A stretch of DNA of 64,000 nucleotides from Aculops lycopersici (GCA_015350385.1 WNKI01000002.1:8396947-8460946), one strand, 5' to 3'; shown: positions 51,484 through 62,704, counted from the first letter of the stretch. Numbers and translations: made by a program. Notes: generated by a model from the letters alone, not told the origin.

Positions 51484-54398
51484 GGTCTTTCTATGAGATT
51501 AGGAAGAAGAATAAGAAGCAAGAATGAGGAAACCACATTAAATCTAATATTATTCTACTAACGTGTGTATCCAGTTCGCCGCGAGTTTAGCCAGATGAGT
51601 GGATTTCATGTGCACTGTTACCTTTCTGAATTTTTGTTTTTCGCGTTAGCAATGACTCTCGAATGATCACTTGACTAGACCAATTGCCTCTAGCAACGCG
51701 ACGAAAGACGTTAGACGTATATTGAGTATGTAAAGCGAGAGATACGTCGAAGTGGCGAGCATAGTCGAGCTAACTTCAAATTAGTTGAACGGGCAACGGA
51801 GGTACCTTTAAGCGAAGAAGTTAAGTGGTTCCGTTGTAATGCGAGACTAATGCTCAACCGTCGTCTTGGTTGAAGGTCGGTTTTGTGGGCTAGTTGAGTT
51901 GAGAGTGAGTGCATTAAATTTCAGGTAAATCGAATTGTCAATCTATTTCCCCCTCTGGACTCGGCGAAAAATTCATTGAGTTCAATTCAGTTCATTTTCC
52001 AGCGATTGAGTCGGCGGTCTTTTGCGACGGCGGTCTTTTGCGACGGCGATGGCGATGACTATCACAACAAGAGGCACGCAAGCAAGCAAGAATTGAGCCA
52101 ACCTGGCGAGCCGAGGAGCACTTTCGAATAACGAAACGGAATCTAGGTTTCGAAAGTCAACAACAACGACAGCAAGCGGATACAGGGACATGGAGGCCAG
52201 TGGATTGAAAAGATCAATAGACTGTCACGAGAGCTAGAAGTGGAACTAGAAGCTCCGGCTGTCAGAATATTCAATTGATCCTATGTGACCAGCCAAAGTT
52301 GTCGTGGTGTTGTTGGTAGTTTTGCGTTGCGTGTGTCATTTTCGGTCTCCTTTAGTCTGAAGTTTGATTGGTTTTGTTAGTTGCATGACATCCGCTAGCA
52401 GGAACATAAAATGACGATGACGATGACGACTCAGAACCCAGGAGCGCAAAAACATCAACCACGAGAGCGAGCGACGTAACAACAACCTGCCATTCGAGCG
52501 AGATACTGATCGACTAGTCGACGCGCGCATTTCCGGTCGCGAGTGGGCGGAGTTCGAGTGTTAGAGTCGCAACTCGCCAGTCAATAGATTGCTCGATGTT
52601 AGCCAATAAACTAGAGGGCGGCTCGAGCTTTGAGATTCTGGTTGGTCCGATTAGCGCAGGCGCAGGGGCCAGAGAGTCGACTCGCTAAACAAGAGATCAA
52701 GCCAAACAGAGAGCAGCGAGTGACTTTGGCACTGGCTGGCTGGCTGCCTAGGTATCTTGCGACGACGACGACGACGACGACAACGACGACAGCCACAACA
52801 GCCAAAACAGCCAAAACAACATTATCGTTTTTGCTCTTGTTCTTCTCCTGTGATCGTTTTGGTTGCTGTTAATTTTGTAGTTGCTACCTGTATTGCCACC
52901 AGTCATCGGGTAGTTTGCCTCCGCCACTGATGTTACTGCTGTAACTGTTTGCGAAGACACAAACGTATGTTACGTAACTAGGTGGTTGCCGGAACCACCG
53001 TTCACCAAGTTGCCACCTCCTGAGCTGGCCGGCCGCACTGGTCTTCGTCAGTTGAACGCGACACCGGCGGCGGCGGCGACGGCGACGGTAGCGGCCCATA
53101 AGCCAGCGGGCTAATTTAATTTGTGGCTACAACCACGATGACGACAAGACTCGTTTAAGAGTTAGCGGCAGGAGAAGAAAAGTTTAGTTTAGTCTAGTCT
53201 AGTTGAGTTAAACGAATGAATGAATGAATGAATGAGCTAGCTAGCTGACGAATGGAAGCGGCGAGTGTAACTGCAACTGAAATTAGATGGATACTCAAGA
53301 GCAGCTTTAGCGGAAAGGAGAGGAGAGGAGCCGAGTTAAGTATTAGGGGGAAACTAGATCAGGAGCTGTGAGCATAGAGAAATTACCGTACATTTTTATA
53401 GAGGACAACAAGGAGTCTGTGAGCCACAAGAGAGTGAGGGATGGAAAGTTTTTGTGTTCGCGTGTATCCTTGCTGTAGAGTACGTAGCATCGTTGTCATC
53501 ATCGTTACTTTGGTTGCTGTTGTCGCATAGCAGCAATTGGTTTCTAGCTATAGTCGAGAGAGTGGCAGTAACTAGATAGTTGCGGCGGCGGCTACGACGA
53601 CGACGACGACGGAGACAACGACGACGCAACGTAAAATAACGCAACCAACTTGACGAGTAGTCGCTTAAAAAACTTGCGCCTCAAGTGCCCGCTTCGCGAC
53701 ATGTGGGCTCATCGTCGTTGGAAATAAGTTAGCTGGCTAGCTGGCGAGACACTATGAGTCTAGACTAGCGAGCAAACAAGCAACCAGTTCAGAGTTCATT
53801 AGCGAGCATTCAAGTTCAAATGTTTGCGACAGACGCGCGCGCGGCAGCGAGCTTCAGGCAAGCTAGCGAGCTTCTGGCAAGCTAGTGAGCAAGCGCATAG
53901 GTGCGCGCTAGGCGAATGAGTCGATGAATGAGCGAGCAAGTGAGCGAGTTTGTGAGTTAGTTAGAGATTCGAGGTTGAGTGAGTTAGTTGGTGATGGAGC
54001 GCCAAGGACAATAACAACAACAACATCAACATCAACAACGACGGCGACAATCGACGACGTCGACGAGATTCAAACAACAGCAGCATAACAAGCGGGCGGC
54101 AAATCGCAATCCAATTAATCAATGAATGGATCAAACAAGACGACAGACTTCACCTGTCGACCGGCTTACAGAATACTCAGCTATAATGTGAATGCTCCCC
54201 ATCGCACATAGGAAGCCGCAAAAGTGAATTTTGATTGAATTAACAAGAAGCAAACTAAGTGGCGGGCGCTAGCAGCATCTGAAATCTCGTGATAACAGGC
54301 CTAATAATAGGCTTGGCGTGATTTGAGGAAGAGGAGAAGAGGCTCGCCTGAGCAATTGGTAACTCGATCAGCACAATCCTTTTTTATTATCAAATCAG
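51484..54398. other. 2.9 kb region upstream of Shab
   Basis: No coding gene recognised. It probably contains the Shab promoter and 5' UTR. Content: a tandem CGGCGGTCTTTTGCGA pair (about 52010-52045), GAC/ACG trinucleotide runs (52760-52795, 53580-53630), a GAAT tetranucleotide run (53213-53235) followed by GCTAGCTAGCTG, and AGCGAGC-type degenerate repeats (53840-53960). RPS23 3' sequence occupies the first ~100 bp. Confidence 0.45.
53213..53235. repeat. (GAAT)n tetranucleotide repeat
   Basis: About six GAAT units in a row, immediately followed by GAGCTAGCTAGCTG. Confidence 0.7.
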
Positions 54399-57300
54399 AT
54401 GGACGGTAATGGGAATTTGCGGGGCGATGGCGTCAGGCCAACCGATTCGCCATCGTCGCCCTCACCGTCACCGTCGCCGTCGCCGTCGAGACTGAATACG
54501 TCGCTGAGCGGGGAAAACTTACCTGCAATTATCACAACAACAGCAACCACCGCCGCCGCACCGGCCACGAGCCGACTCCACCAAGCAAAATTGCTTACAA
54601 CTACCCTAGCCACCGCAAGTCCCGCGCCCACTCTCATCCAGCTCATACCCGCCACGCCTTGCACGCCCGCCATGCCCCTTGGGCAGGGAAGTCTGTTCGA
54701 GAGGGCAATGGAGTCGGCTGTGGCAAAGGCGCAATCGGAACTCCAGTCTCAGAGTAGTTTGCCTGTAAATTTAATAGATAACGAGAGAAATGAGAACGAT
54801 AACGAAACTATGACCGAGAGTGTGATGGAGGAAGTGATTTTGGATGAGAGTGCGCATAGCGACGAGAGAAACGAGGTTAGAGTGCCGCTAATGAGACGGC
54901 AGCAGTCTACTCCGATTCAACCACCTCCACAGCAACCTCAACCACCACCAGTGCCACTGACACACTCGCCCACCGCAAACCACAGGTTGGCGCGAAACTG
55001 CGAAGGCGGTCACATTGGCGGGTTGCGTCACTCAACTAGCATTGAGAATCAGCACCAGTGGTGCCACAATGGCGATGGCGATAATCAAACTAGTGGCTAC
55101 GCCTCGAGGGGCAAGAGATTTTGGGAGAGCAGTCGGCGCTCGCTGGCCAAGATAATCTCGTCGGCCACTGGGGTGGGTGGCGGCGGTGTTCAAAGTAGCG
55201 GAAGCGGAACCATAGGGCAGGCGTCGAGAGCGGCAAGCAACACGGATATTATAGCTCTAGAGGAGTGCAATTGTGTCGAGGGCAGGGGGCAATTTGAGAG
55301 ACATAGTAGCGATACGAGTCGAGTTAGTAGCTGCGAGTTGAATGATAACTCGACAAAAGCAGCTGTAACCGGAGGCACAATACCAATCAATAATCCATCC
55401 AGCGTTCAAACTCTCGCAGTTCAGCAGAAGCACCACCAGCAGCAGCATCAACAGCCAACTAGATCTCATAGCGACCATCTAAACAATCAGCAAGCAGGTG
55501 GTGGGTTTGTGCACAATTTTAATCACCTCAGCAACAATAAGGCCAACAAGGGCAAGGCGCGGGCCCACAGTTGCCAGCACGAGCTTGCCAGGTTCGCCTC
55601 GACCAATGCGCTCGCTCTGGCCACCTCGAGCCAGATTGCGCGCCGGGCTCGATTCAACGGAAGCACCAGATGCATTCTAAACGTCGGCGGCACTCGTCAC
55701 GAAGTCCTCTGGTCCACTCTGCTCAAAATTCCCAAGACTCGCCTGTGGCGGCTGGCCTACACTGCCTGTTTCCTGCTGCCTTCTGTATCGCTCACTGAAG
55801 ATTTAACCAAAAAAATCGACTTGACGGCTACAAGTGCGTCCACTGCACAGAAGCAAGCCACCACAACAAGTGGCCTTTCGCGATCTCATCACCAGATTCC
55901 AGCGGCTGGCCTAGAAGGCGGTGGCGGAGGAGGAGGAGGGGGCAGCAATAGTTTGCTGCAACAATCTATCATGGGCGCCGTGGCCAAGCGGCGGTTCACC
56001 TTTAGCGCTCGCGCCGCTTCCGTTGCCGGCGTTGGACAGGCGCCACCCACAGCGGCAGCAGCATCCGAATTAAAACCCGCTGCTTCCGTCACGATGACCG
56101 GAAGTAACCGCAACAAGCAGGTTGGCGGCTCCAAGCGGCAGCTAGGAGGAGACTGTGGTAGCAGCACTGCAACAACCACCAATAGTAATAATAATAATAT
56201 CTATGATAGAAACCAAACGCAAAACCAGTCCAGCTTGATGGTTCACAAGTCCATCTTGCAATATTGTGATGACTTTAACCTGACAAACAATGAGTTTTAC
56301 TTCGATAGACAGCCGCGTAGCTTCAACTGCGTTTTGGACTACTACAGAACGGGAAAGCTGCACTTGGCCGACGAGCTTTGTGTCATGTCCTTTAAGGATG
56401 ATTTGGATTATTGGGAAATCGAGGATTACAATTTGGATTCGTGTTGCCAGCAACGTTACCATCAGCGTAGAGACAATGTGTTTGAGGAGATGAAGAAGGA
56501 GATGGAATCCTTGAAGGAGCATGACGAGGAAATGTTTGGAACGAGCAAATTGCAACGCTACCAAAAGTTTGTTTGGGATTTACTCGAGAAGCCGCAAACT
56601 TCCGTTGCAGCCAGAGTAAGTTAAGCTTGATTATTACTATTCTCATCTCTACTATTATAATTAGCTCACTATGCGCTTGAAGTGACTATTTGTCTTGAAC
56701 TAACCTCAATATCCAAATTTTGACCAACCTCCTCTCACTTACTATCCAACTTCCACTTGCAACCTCATTCAACACAACCACTTGGCGATTCAAAAACAGG
56801 TCGTTGCCTTTGTGTCCATTACCTTTATTATCCTCTCAACGGTTTCGTTAACCTTAAATACAATTCCCAGCATTCAGGAGATCGATGAGAAAACTGGACA
56901 CATGAGCGACAACCAAAAATTGGCCACCATTGAGGCGGTTTGCATTACATGGTTCACGGCCGAGTTCTTGATGCGATTTGCCTCGTCGCCAAGCAAGAAG
57001 AAATTTCTCAAGGGCGCACTGAATCTGATCGATCTTCTTGCCATTATGCCCTACTTTATATCCCTTCTGCTCAGCGAGGCCAACAAGAGCAACGAGCAAT
57101 TTCAGGATGTGCGTAGGATAATGCAAATTTTGCGTATCATGCGTATATTACGCATATTGAAGCTAGCAAGACACTCAACTGGCCTCCAGAGTTTGGGCTT
57201 TACATTGCGGAATAGTTACAATGAATTGTGCTTGCTAATGCTCTTCCTTGCCATCGGCATTATGATCTTCTCGAGTTTGGCCTACTTTGCCGAGAAGGAT

Positions 57301-58002
57301 GAGCCAAACACCAAGTTCACCTCAATCCCCGAAACCTTTTGGTGGGCGAGCATCACAATGACCACAGTAGGCGTAAGTGTATACCTCTTCCGGTTGCTTC
57401 AAAACGCGCTGCTCTTTTGATTTGATTCCATCTTATGGCTAACATTTCGATCCTTATTTCTTGTCCCACAAAAACAAACACAAACCTTTACACAACCTCA
57501 ACTAAACCAAACGGAACGCAAAATCTCCGTTTAGTACGGCGACATTTTCCCCACTACTCCCTCCGGCAAACTTGTTGGCTCTGCTTGCTGCGTTTGTGGC
57601 GTTTTGGTGGTCGCCTTGCCAATTCCCATTATTGTCAACAACTTTGCCGAATTCTACAAAACCCAACTGAGACGTGAGAAGGCTATCAAACGACGCGAGC
57701 TACTTGAAGAGGCTCGCGAGAGACGCTTGGCCGAAATCAATGGCGGCCGCCTCAGCTTGGCAGATGTGATGGCCGGAAATGATAAGGCAGCAAGTGTGTT
57801 GGCTCAAGATGGAACCATTCAAATGCCCGACGGGAATGATTTGCCAACGCGATGGCCATCGTCCCATTCGTCGGGAGTTCCATTGCACACCAATCTCAAG
57901 GGTCAGTTTGGCCAGACCAATTTGCACAGCGTGGCGCCGGCCTTTGTTTGCGGCAATCGGGTTGTCGGCGAGGAGCATGTAAGTAACGGCGGCCAGCCAT
58001 AA
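54399..58002 (+). CDS. Shab: Shab-type voltage-gated K+ channel (Kv2), three exons
   Basis: Exons 54399-56615, 56800-57372, 57535-58002; junctions are phase 0 with GTAAGT donors. About 1085 residues. Kv2 channels give delayed-rectifier current in neurons and muscle. Order: a 420-residue low-complexity N-terminus; T1 part 1 (~424-455, CILNVGGTRHEVLW and PKTRLWRL); a ~160-residue insertion; T1 part 2 (~615-700, ILQYCDDFNLTNNEFYFDR, YYRTGKLH, SCCQQRYHQR); S1 from residue 740; S2; S3; S4 with arginines every third residue (RIMRILRILKLARHSTGLQ); S5; pore TMTTVGYGD, with intron 2 falling exactly between TTVG and YGD; S6 ALPIPIIVNNF. The Cys-Cys T1 motif and S4-S5 match Shab. The C-tail is short (~115 residues). 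A GTAAGT at 57979 could alternatively splice the last residues. Confidence 0.92.
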
Positions 58003-58633
58003 ATAATTACATGCATGTTGTAGCGGAATGGGGGAGTCGATAAAGCTGGGGAATGGAATCAGAGGCAATAGATATAGCTTTTAGTTGTGGTAACATCATA
58101 CCGATTCAATTCATTTCGATTGAACTCAAATCAGATTAGTTAGATGCTTTCAAAGTTTTAGATTTGCAAACAAAAGTAAAGCTGAACAATAAATTGAGTG
58201 ATCCAATCAACAGACCAACCAAACTAAACTAACCCACCTCCTCATACTTCATATCACTTCGCCGTACATGAAACTAAAGGTTTGCACCTACAACTGCCAA
58301 CGGTGATGAGATTGGACATCCATCTCACCTCACTCCAGTTTGCAAATGCACAAGAGTAAAAAGTTACATTTTAGTATCGCTCAAAGTGATGGTTCTGAAA
58401 GTTCTGTAAAAACGATTATACTATGAAGCATAATGAATTACTACGTAACTCACTCTACTCTCTGTCTCTGCGATCCTTTTTCGTCAGTCGTGCCAAGCGC
58501 CACTCGCCACGGACCACTTGTTGCAATTGGTCCATATTCATCTCTCATCTACAGTCCCGTTGTATTAGCACCGATGCATTTAGTTTGGATGGTCTTAACA
58601 TAGATGATTGTGGTCAAATCGGTCTAGACAACA
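58003..58633. other. Shab 3' UTR and bHLH upstream region
   Basis: About 630 bp. It includes the Shab poly(A) signal. A 95-codon frame (58423-58710) starts upstream of and overlaps the bHLH start in a different frame. It could be an upstream ORF but has no recognisable content. Confidence 0.45.
58188..58193 (+). terminator. Poly(A) signal AATAAA of Shab
   Basis: AATAAA 186 bp after the predicted Shab stop. It supports termination at 58002 rather than a long further C-terminal exon. Confidence 0.5.
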
Positions 58634-59347
58634 ATGGGCGACTACATTCCCAGCTTAGGTCTGGCAAATCTGACCAATTTCAACGAGCAACTAGTGATGG
58701 GAAGTTGTGAGCAGGTAATTTACACCAGTTACGACGAGATGCCAGCCTACGTCTCTCCAAATGTCGACTTGCAGATTGCAGACAACCATTCGATACCTCA
58801 AAATGTCAAGAAACCGAAGCGCGGCTATGCAAACAAACGGGAGAGGGTTAGAACCGAGAATGTCAACGCTGGGTTCGAAAAATTACGCAAGCTTATACCT
58901 ACAGATCCCATCGACAGGAAATTGTCCAAGATTGAAGTTTTGCGCCTAGCGGTTTCTTATATCAAACACTTGCACAATCTAACCCGAGCGAGGTGAGTAT
59001 TATATAAAGAGGAATCCATCCATCATCTCTTCATTCTGACTAGCTAGCTAACCTTTCATAACAATACTGATAACAGCTCTTGTCTTGAAGCGGAGCAGAG
59101 GGACATGGAAAACTCGGTCAAGAAAGAGCTAGCTGATAGTGAGGACGATGAGGAGGTACCGAGTGCTGGGCATCAAGGGTTCAGGGACGCTCGACAATCG
59201 ATGCCAAAAACAGTCATGGGATCTGAAGCAAGCGGTGGTATGTTGAAAAGGCCAGACAATCGACAACACGTTTGCACCTTTTGTCTGATGATGAGTAAGT
59301 GCTCTTCAAATACATCGCCATCATCCAGCTCAACTAAAAGGAAGTAA
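58634..59347 (+). CDS. bHLH transcription factor of the paraxis/scleraxis (TCF15) type, two exons
   Basis: Exon 1 58634-58992, an 84-bp intron (GTGAGT...AACAG), exon 2 59077-59347; phase 2 junction; 209 residues. It is a nuclear, mesoderm-type bHLH factor. The bHLH spans ~62-117: basic region NKRERVRTENVNAGFEKLRKLIP with the RER.R core, loop TDPIDRKLSKIEVLRLA, helix 2 YIKHLHNL. The phrase IPT.P.DRKLSKIE.LRLA..YI.HL and, in exon 2, the C-terminal motif HVCTFCLM (compare ICTFCLS) point to the TCF15/scleraxis group rather than Twist or Tal. An in-frame TAG lies nine bases before the ATG, so the start is secure. The C-terminus ends in Ser-rich sequence and STKRK. The stop is 44 bp from the HCF stop. 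Confidence 0.9.
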
Positions 59348-59391
59348 AATTTTTATATAATTACTATTCTATCATAATATGCATAAATATA

Positions 59392-62058
59392 TCATGAGGG
59401 TGTCGTCGTAGAAGATGCCGTATTTGTAGGCGATGTTGTGGTTGTAGTAGTGGTACTTGTAGTGGTTGATGGGGATTCAGTGGTCGTGGAAGGTGTAGTT
59501 GTCGCGGCATCAGTAGATGGGGTTGATGTTTCGGATGGAGTAGAGGTTGTATTGGTGGTTGCTGTTGAGGGTGCAGATGTCGTCGTGGTTGTGGCCGTGG
59601 CGGTTGCTGTTGCTGTGGCCGTGGTTGTGGTCGCAGTGGGCGAAGTAGAGCCACTTGTTATTGTCGAGGCGGCACCAGAACCGGTGGGGTTTGCTGTTGA
59701 TGTTGCAGCTGCTGGAGTAGCAGCAGCGGCAGGAGGAGCCGCCGGTGGTGCAACCGGTGGTATTGGGGTCTCCTGCAACCACCTGACTTGAGTTGCTGGC
59801 CCGGCACCCTTACTATTCCTTGCAGCTATCCTGAATATAATGGCCGGTTTCTGTTTTGTATCTATATGAGCTTGAGCTAATTGGCTACTTGGTATGGTGC
59901 ACGCGTTTTGTGATCCATTGTAGACTCTAATAAAAGTTAAAGCATTTGGGCCAGCATTTTGAGAGCGCGACTTGACCGCCAGGTAAACGGAGTATTCTAA
60001 AATTTCTGCACTTCCCTGTGGAGCTTCCCAGGTTACGGAAGCGCCACCCTCGCCATTCTTTAATATCTTAATGGCAGCCGGAGCAGCTGGGAAACCTGGA
60101 AGACAAGTTTTGAGGCCAGCAACATCACTCCAAGGACCTGGACCACAAGCGTTGACACCACAGATTCTCAACTTGTAAGCGGTTCCAGATTCAAGATCAA
60201 CCTTCTCGTAGTATCCCTCCTGAAACTTGGCTGGATCATTGATGTCAGCTGCAGAGGCGATTGTTGTTGAAGGTGCCGATAAAGGTGTCGCCAATTTCTT
60301 ACTCTCATCGCCAGCAACACCGGTCTCCGTAATAGACGCTGGCTTATCCTTTGGGATGTAAATATTCTGAACTAAAGCAATATTGTTTGAAAATTTACCT
60401 GCATAGTACCAAACATTCTTCTCAGCTTTCGGTTCCAATTTGGGCTTCTTTTCGGCCTTCTGGCCATCGTCACTAGTCTCTTGATTTGATGATGATGTTG
60501 GCGTGGTCTTATTGCTCGACGGACTTGATTTTGCAATGCCAGCGACGGCGGCAGCGGCTACATCATAACACATGATCTGGATGATGTAATAGTCGGCATT
60601 TGCGAGTGCGTTCCAGTAAATCTCTAGGGTATTTGTTTGCGCTCTGATTAGAGCTGGCTTATTTGGAGTTGAAGGTGGTTCCGTTTCGAGGTACCACAGG
60701 TCATTATAGCAAACTTGATACTTATTTGCGGCCTTCTTGTATCCATCTCTACCGGACCAGATATAGAGTCTTGTGGAAATGGGTACAGCACAGTGGCCTG
60801 CTCGAGCCTTAGGTGTTGAATCGTCACTAGACTCTTGCGACACATGACACCAGGTGAATGTCTCGAGATCCAGCACACCCAAAGTGTTTGTGCATCGCCA
60901 CTCTTTCTCATGTATAATAGGTGGCATTGGTTGCTTTGGGTCGTTCTCGATAGAAGGGCACCAATCTCTCGATTCGCTAGCCTCGTGATGTGGAACCCAG
61001 CCTCCAAAGATATACATCTTGTGTCCAATGAGGGCTGCTGAGTGCAGCGACCTTGGCAAAGGCTGTGGTCCCATGGTCTTGGGATTGGACCATGTCATAC
61101 TGGCTATATCTAATACGTGAATGTCATCCAACCTACAGCCAGCCATTCCTCCGTAAATGATGAGTTTGGCGCCCTGTGGTGGAGCTCCATTTGGCGAAAA
61201 ACCATTGGTTGAGTTGGTAATGGATGTGGAGTTGTTGTTGGTTGGTGAGGAAGACTTGGGTATGTAGGCAATGGCCGTGTGCGATTCCCTTGGCGATGGT
61301 GGGCTACCAAAACAAACTGGTTTCTCCCATTGCATTGCGGGTAGGCCAGGCCGCGTGTCTAGAATATAAAGATCATTCAAATACCTGGGAATGTTATCCT
61401 TTGGATCGTCTGAATCATTTGCCAGGCCACCAAAGAGAAATACTTGACTACCGATCATGGTAAATGAGTGACCTAAACGTGGGCAAGGGGGAACATCGTT
61501 CTTTGGCGTCTTTGGCCGAACGTGGCGCCACTCCCAGTTGGCCGATTGGAGTTCATATAAATCATTTGAGTACCGTCCATACTCAACCATTCCGCCGAAG
61601 ACCAGCAATCTAGTTCCGTCGCAAGCAAACCCATACGCAGCGCAGCCGGGCGGCACGTCGCCCCTAACCTCGGGCGTGAACCACTGGTTAGAGCCAGTGT
61701 TAAGTACGTGTAACTCGTCGACAATTCCCTCATTGCCGCCACCAAATACAATCATGAGATCCTTAATACTAACGGCCCGATGACCATGGCGCGGCTTCGG
61801 TGTTGGGCCGGCCGTGTGTGGAACCTTGATCCACTTTAGGGTGTGATTAGTGGTGGTGGTGGTAGTAGTGGTGGTAGTGGTCTGTTGTTGTGGGTTAGTT
61901 GCATTTGCTTGCTGTTGGTTTGTTGTACTTGTGGCATTAGTTGTTTGTTGTGATTGTTGTTGTTGCGATGAGGATAAATTTGATGGTTGCTTCGGATCTG
62001 AACTCTGTTGCTCCGTTGTTGCGGCGCCGCCAGCTGATGCCATTTGATTTGTCATCAA
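59392..62058 (-). CDS. HCF: Host cell factor (HCF), short form with kelch and FN3 domains
   Basis: An 888-residue single-exon nuclear cofactor that links transcription factors to chromatin-modifying enzymes. Order: Gln/Thr-rich N-terminus (~1-72); six-bladed kelch domain (~73-455: PRHGHRAVSIKDLMIVFGGG, PPGCAAYGF.CDGTRLLVFGG, RLGHSF, RESHTA, PRSLHSA, RAGHCAV, RLYIWSGRDGYKKA); an FN3 unit with a ~100-residue Ser/Lys insert (~460-650, ELEPGTAYK-like LESGTAYKLRICGVNACGPG); a second FN3 (~655-765, PGFP.AP..IKI, IEYSVYLA, IIFRIAARN.KG.GPATQVRWLQET); and a ~120-residue Thr/Ala/Ser tail. It lacks the long central region with processing sites of HCF-1 and resembles HCF-2 (792 aa) in size. The basic C-terminal nuclear localisation signal of human HCF is absent; KKPKLEPKAEK (~545) might replace it. 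Confidence 0.93.
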   Translation of the reverse strand: MMTNQMASAGGAATTEQQSSDPKQPSNLSSSQQQQSQQTTNATSTTNQQQANATNPQQQTTTTTTTTTTTNHTLKWIKVPHTAGPTPKPRHGHRAVSIKDLMIVFGGGNEGIVDELHVLNTGSNQWFTPEVRGDVPPGCAAYGFACDGTRLLVFGGMVEYGRYSNDLYELQSANWEWRHVRPKTPKNDVPPCPRLGHSFTMIGSQVFLFGGLANDSDDPKDNIPRYLNDLYILDTRPGLPAMQWEKPVCFGSPPSPRESHTAIAYIPKSSSPTNNNSTSITNSTNGFSPNGAPPQGAKLIIYGGMAGCRLDDIHVLDIASMTWSNPKTMGPQPLPRSLHSAALIGHKMYIFGGWVPHHEASESRDWCPSIENDPKQPMPPIIHEKEWRCTNTLGVLDLETFTWCHVSQESSDDSTPKARAGHCAVPISTRLYIWSGRDGYKKAANKYQVCYNDLWYLETEPPSTPNKPALIRAQTNTLEIYWNALANADYYIIQIMCYDVAAAAVAGIAKSSPSSNKTTPTSSSNQETSDDGQKAEKKPKLEPKAEKNVWYYAGKFSNNIALVQNIYIPKDKPASITETGVAGDESKKLATPLSAPSTTIASAADINDPAKFQEGYYEKVDLESGTAYKLRICGVNACGPGPWSDVAGLKTCLPGFPAAPAAIKILKNGEGGASVTWEAPQGSAEILEYSVYLAVKSRSQNAGPNALTFIRVYNGSQNACTIPSSQLAQAHIDTKQKPAIIFRIAARNSKGAGPATQVRWLQETPIPPVAPPAAPPAAAATPAAATSTANPTGSGAASTITSGSTSPTATTTTATATATATATTTTTSAPSTATTNTTSTPSETSTPSTDAATTTPSTTTESPSTTTSTTTTTTTSPTNTASSTTTPS

Positions 62059-62456
62059 ACGATTTGTCTACTTGAATTGTTAATAGTAGTCTTTGAGTTA
62101 TATAATGTAGAATGTTAAGTCTAATAATATTGTGTTATTATTAAATATAATGGAGAGATAATTTAGCTAATATAATGGCCAAAAAAATATCAACTTCAAG
62201 TGTTCGATACAAAATTCCAACATTTTCTCACTCGTTGCTCGTTCACCTCGTTCTAAACGCCGAATATTTCCCCTCTCTCTCTCTCTCTGTTCACTCGGCT
62301 CTTGGTTGCCTGCTGCTGACCTAAGGCGCGAGTCAGCGAGCCTAACGCACACAAGGCAAGGCGCATTGGAAAAGCATGAAACATTCATGGGCTTTTGATG
62401 CGCAACTCGCAGCACACAAGAAGCACCACGGCGACATCGGCCTCAGCGGGCGCCAT
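62059..62456. other. HCF 5' region
   Basis: About 400 bp with the HCF 5' UTR and promoter. AT-rich near 62095-62165, then a CT run (62273-62290) and GC-richer DNA leading to the retrotransposon. No gene. Confidence 0.45.
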
Positions 62457-62615
62457 TGTGATGAAGAGCGATCCCTCAGCGGGTTAGGTACCGCACGCTT
62501 GCCCAGTATGCGGGCAAGGGGGTGTGTCGGGTAGGACCGCACACACAGAGTAGAACTTCATATAAATGTAGATTCACACAATAAACAAGCGCATTTCGCC
62601 TTCTAAACTTCATCA
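62457..62615 (+). mobile_element. Probable 5' LTR of a Ty1/copia retrotransposon (left boundary uncertain)
   Basis: The right end is placed at the CA of 62614-62615 because a plausible tRNA primer-binding site starts at the next base. A TATAAAT box (62561-62567) and an AATAAA (62580-62585) lie just before it, as expected for U3/R. The left end is a guess (TGTGATG at 62457; TGTGTCGG at 62523 is an alternative). The 3' LTR is outside the window, so it cannot be compared. Confidence 0.4.
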
Positions 62616-62626
62616 GGTTAACAGCC
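62616..62626 (+). other. Putative primer-binding site complementary to the tRNA-Asn anticodon loop
   Basis: GGTTAACAGCC is the exact reverse complement of GGCTGTTAACC, the anticodon stem-loop (GTT) core of animal tRNA-Asn. Five bases further, AC then GCGC matches the complement of the tRNA-Asn D-stem side (GCGC) with a small offset. Copia of Drosophila is primed by an internal tRNA fragment (initiator Met), so an internal half-tRNA primer has precedent. The assignment is inferred. Confidence 0.5.
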
Positions 62627-62704
62627 AAAGTACGCGCAAGAAAACGAATCGCTAAGAAAGTAAAAAGAACTACTATTGCAAGTTGATTGTACATCATCAA
62701 GATC

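Noticed and set aside
59438..59791. Valine-rich plus-strand frame antisense to HCF
   Set aside because: It is the mirror of the Thr/Ala-rich HCF tail, not an independent protein.
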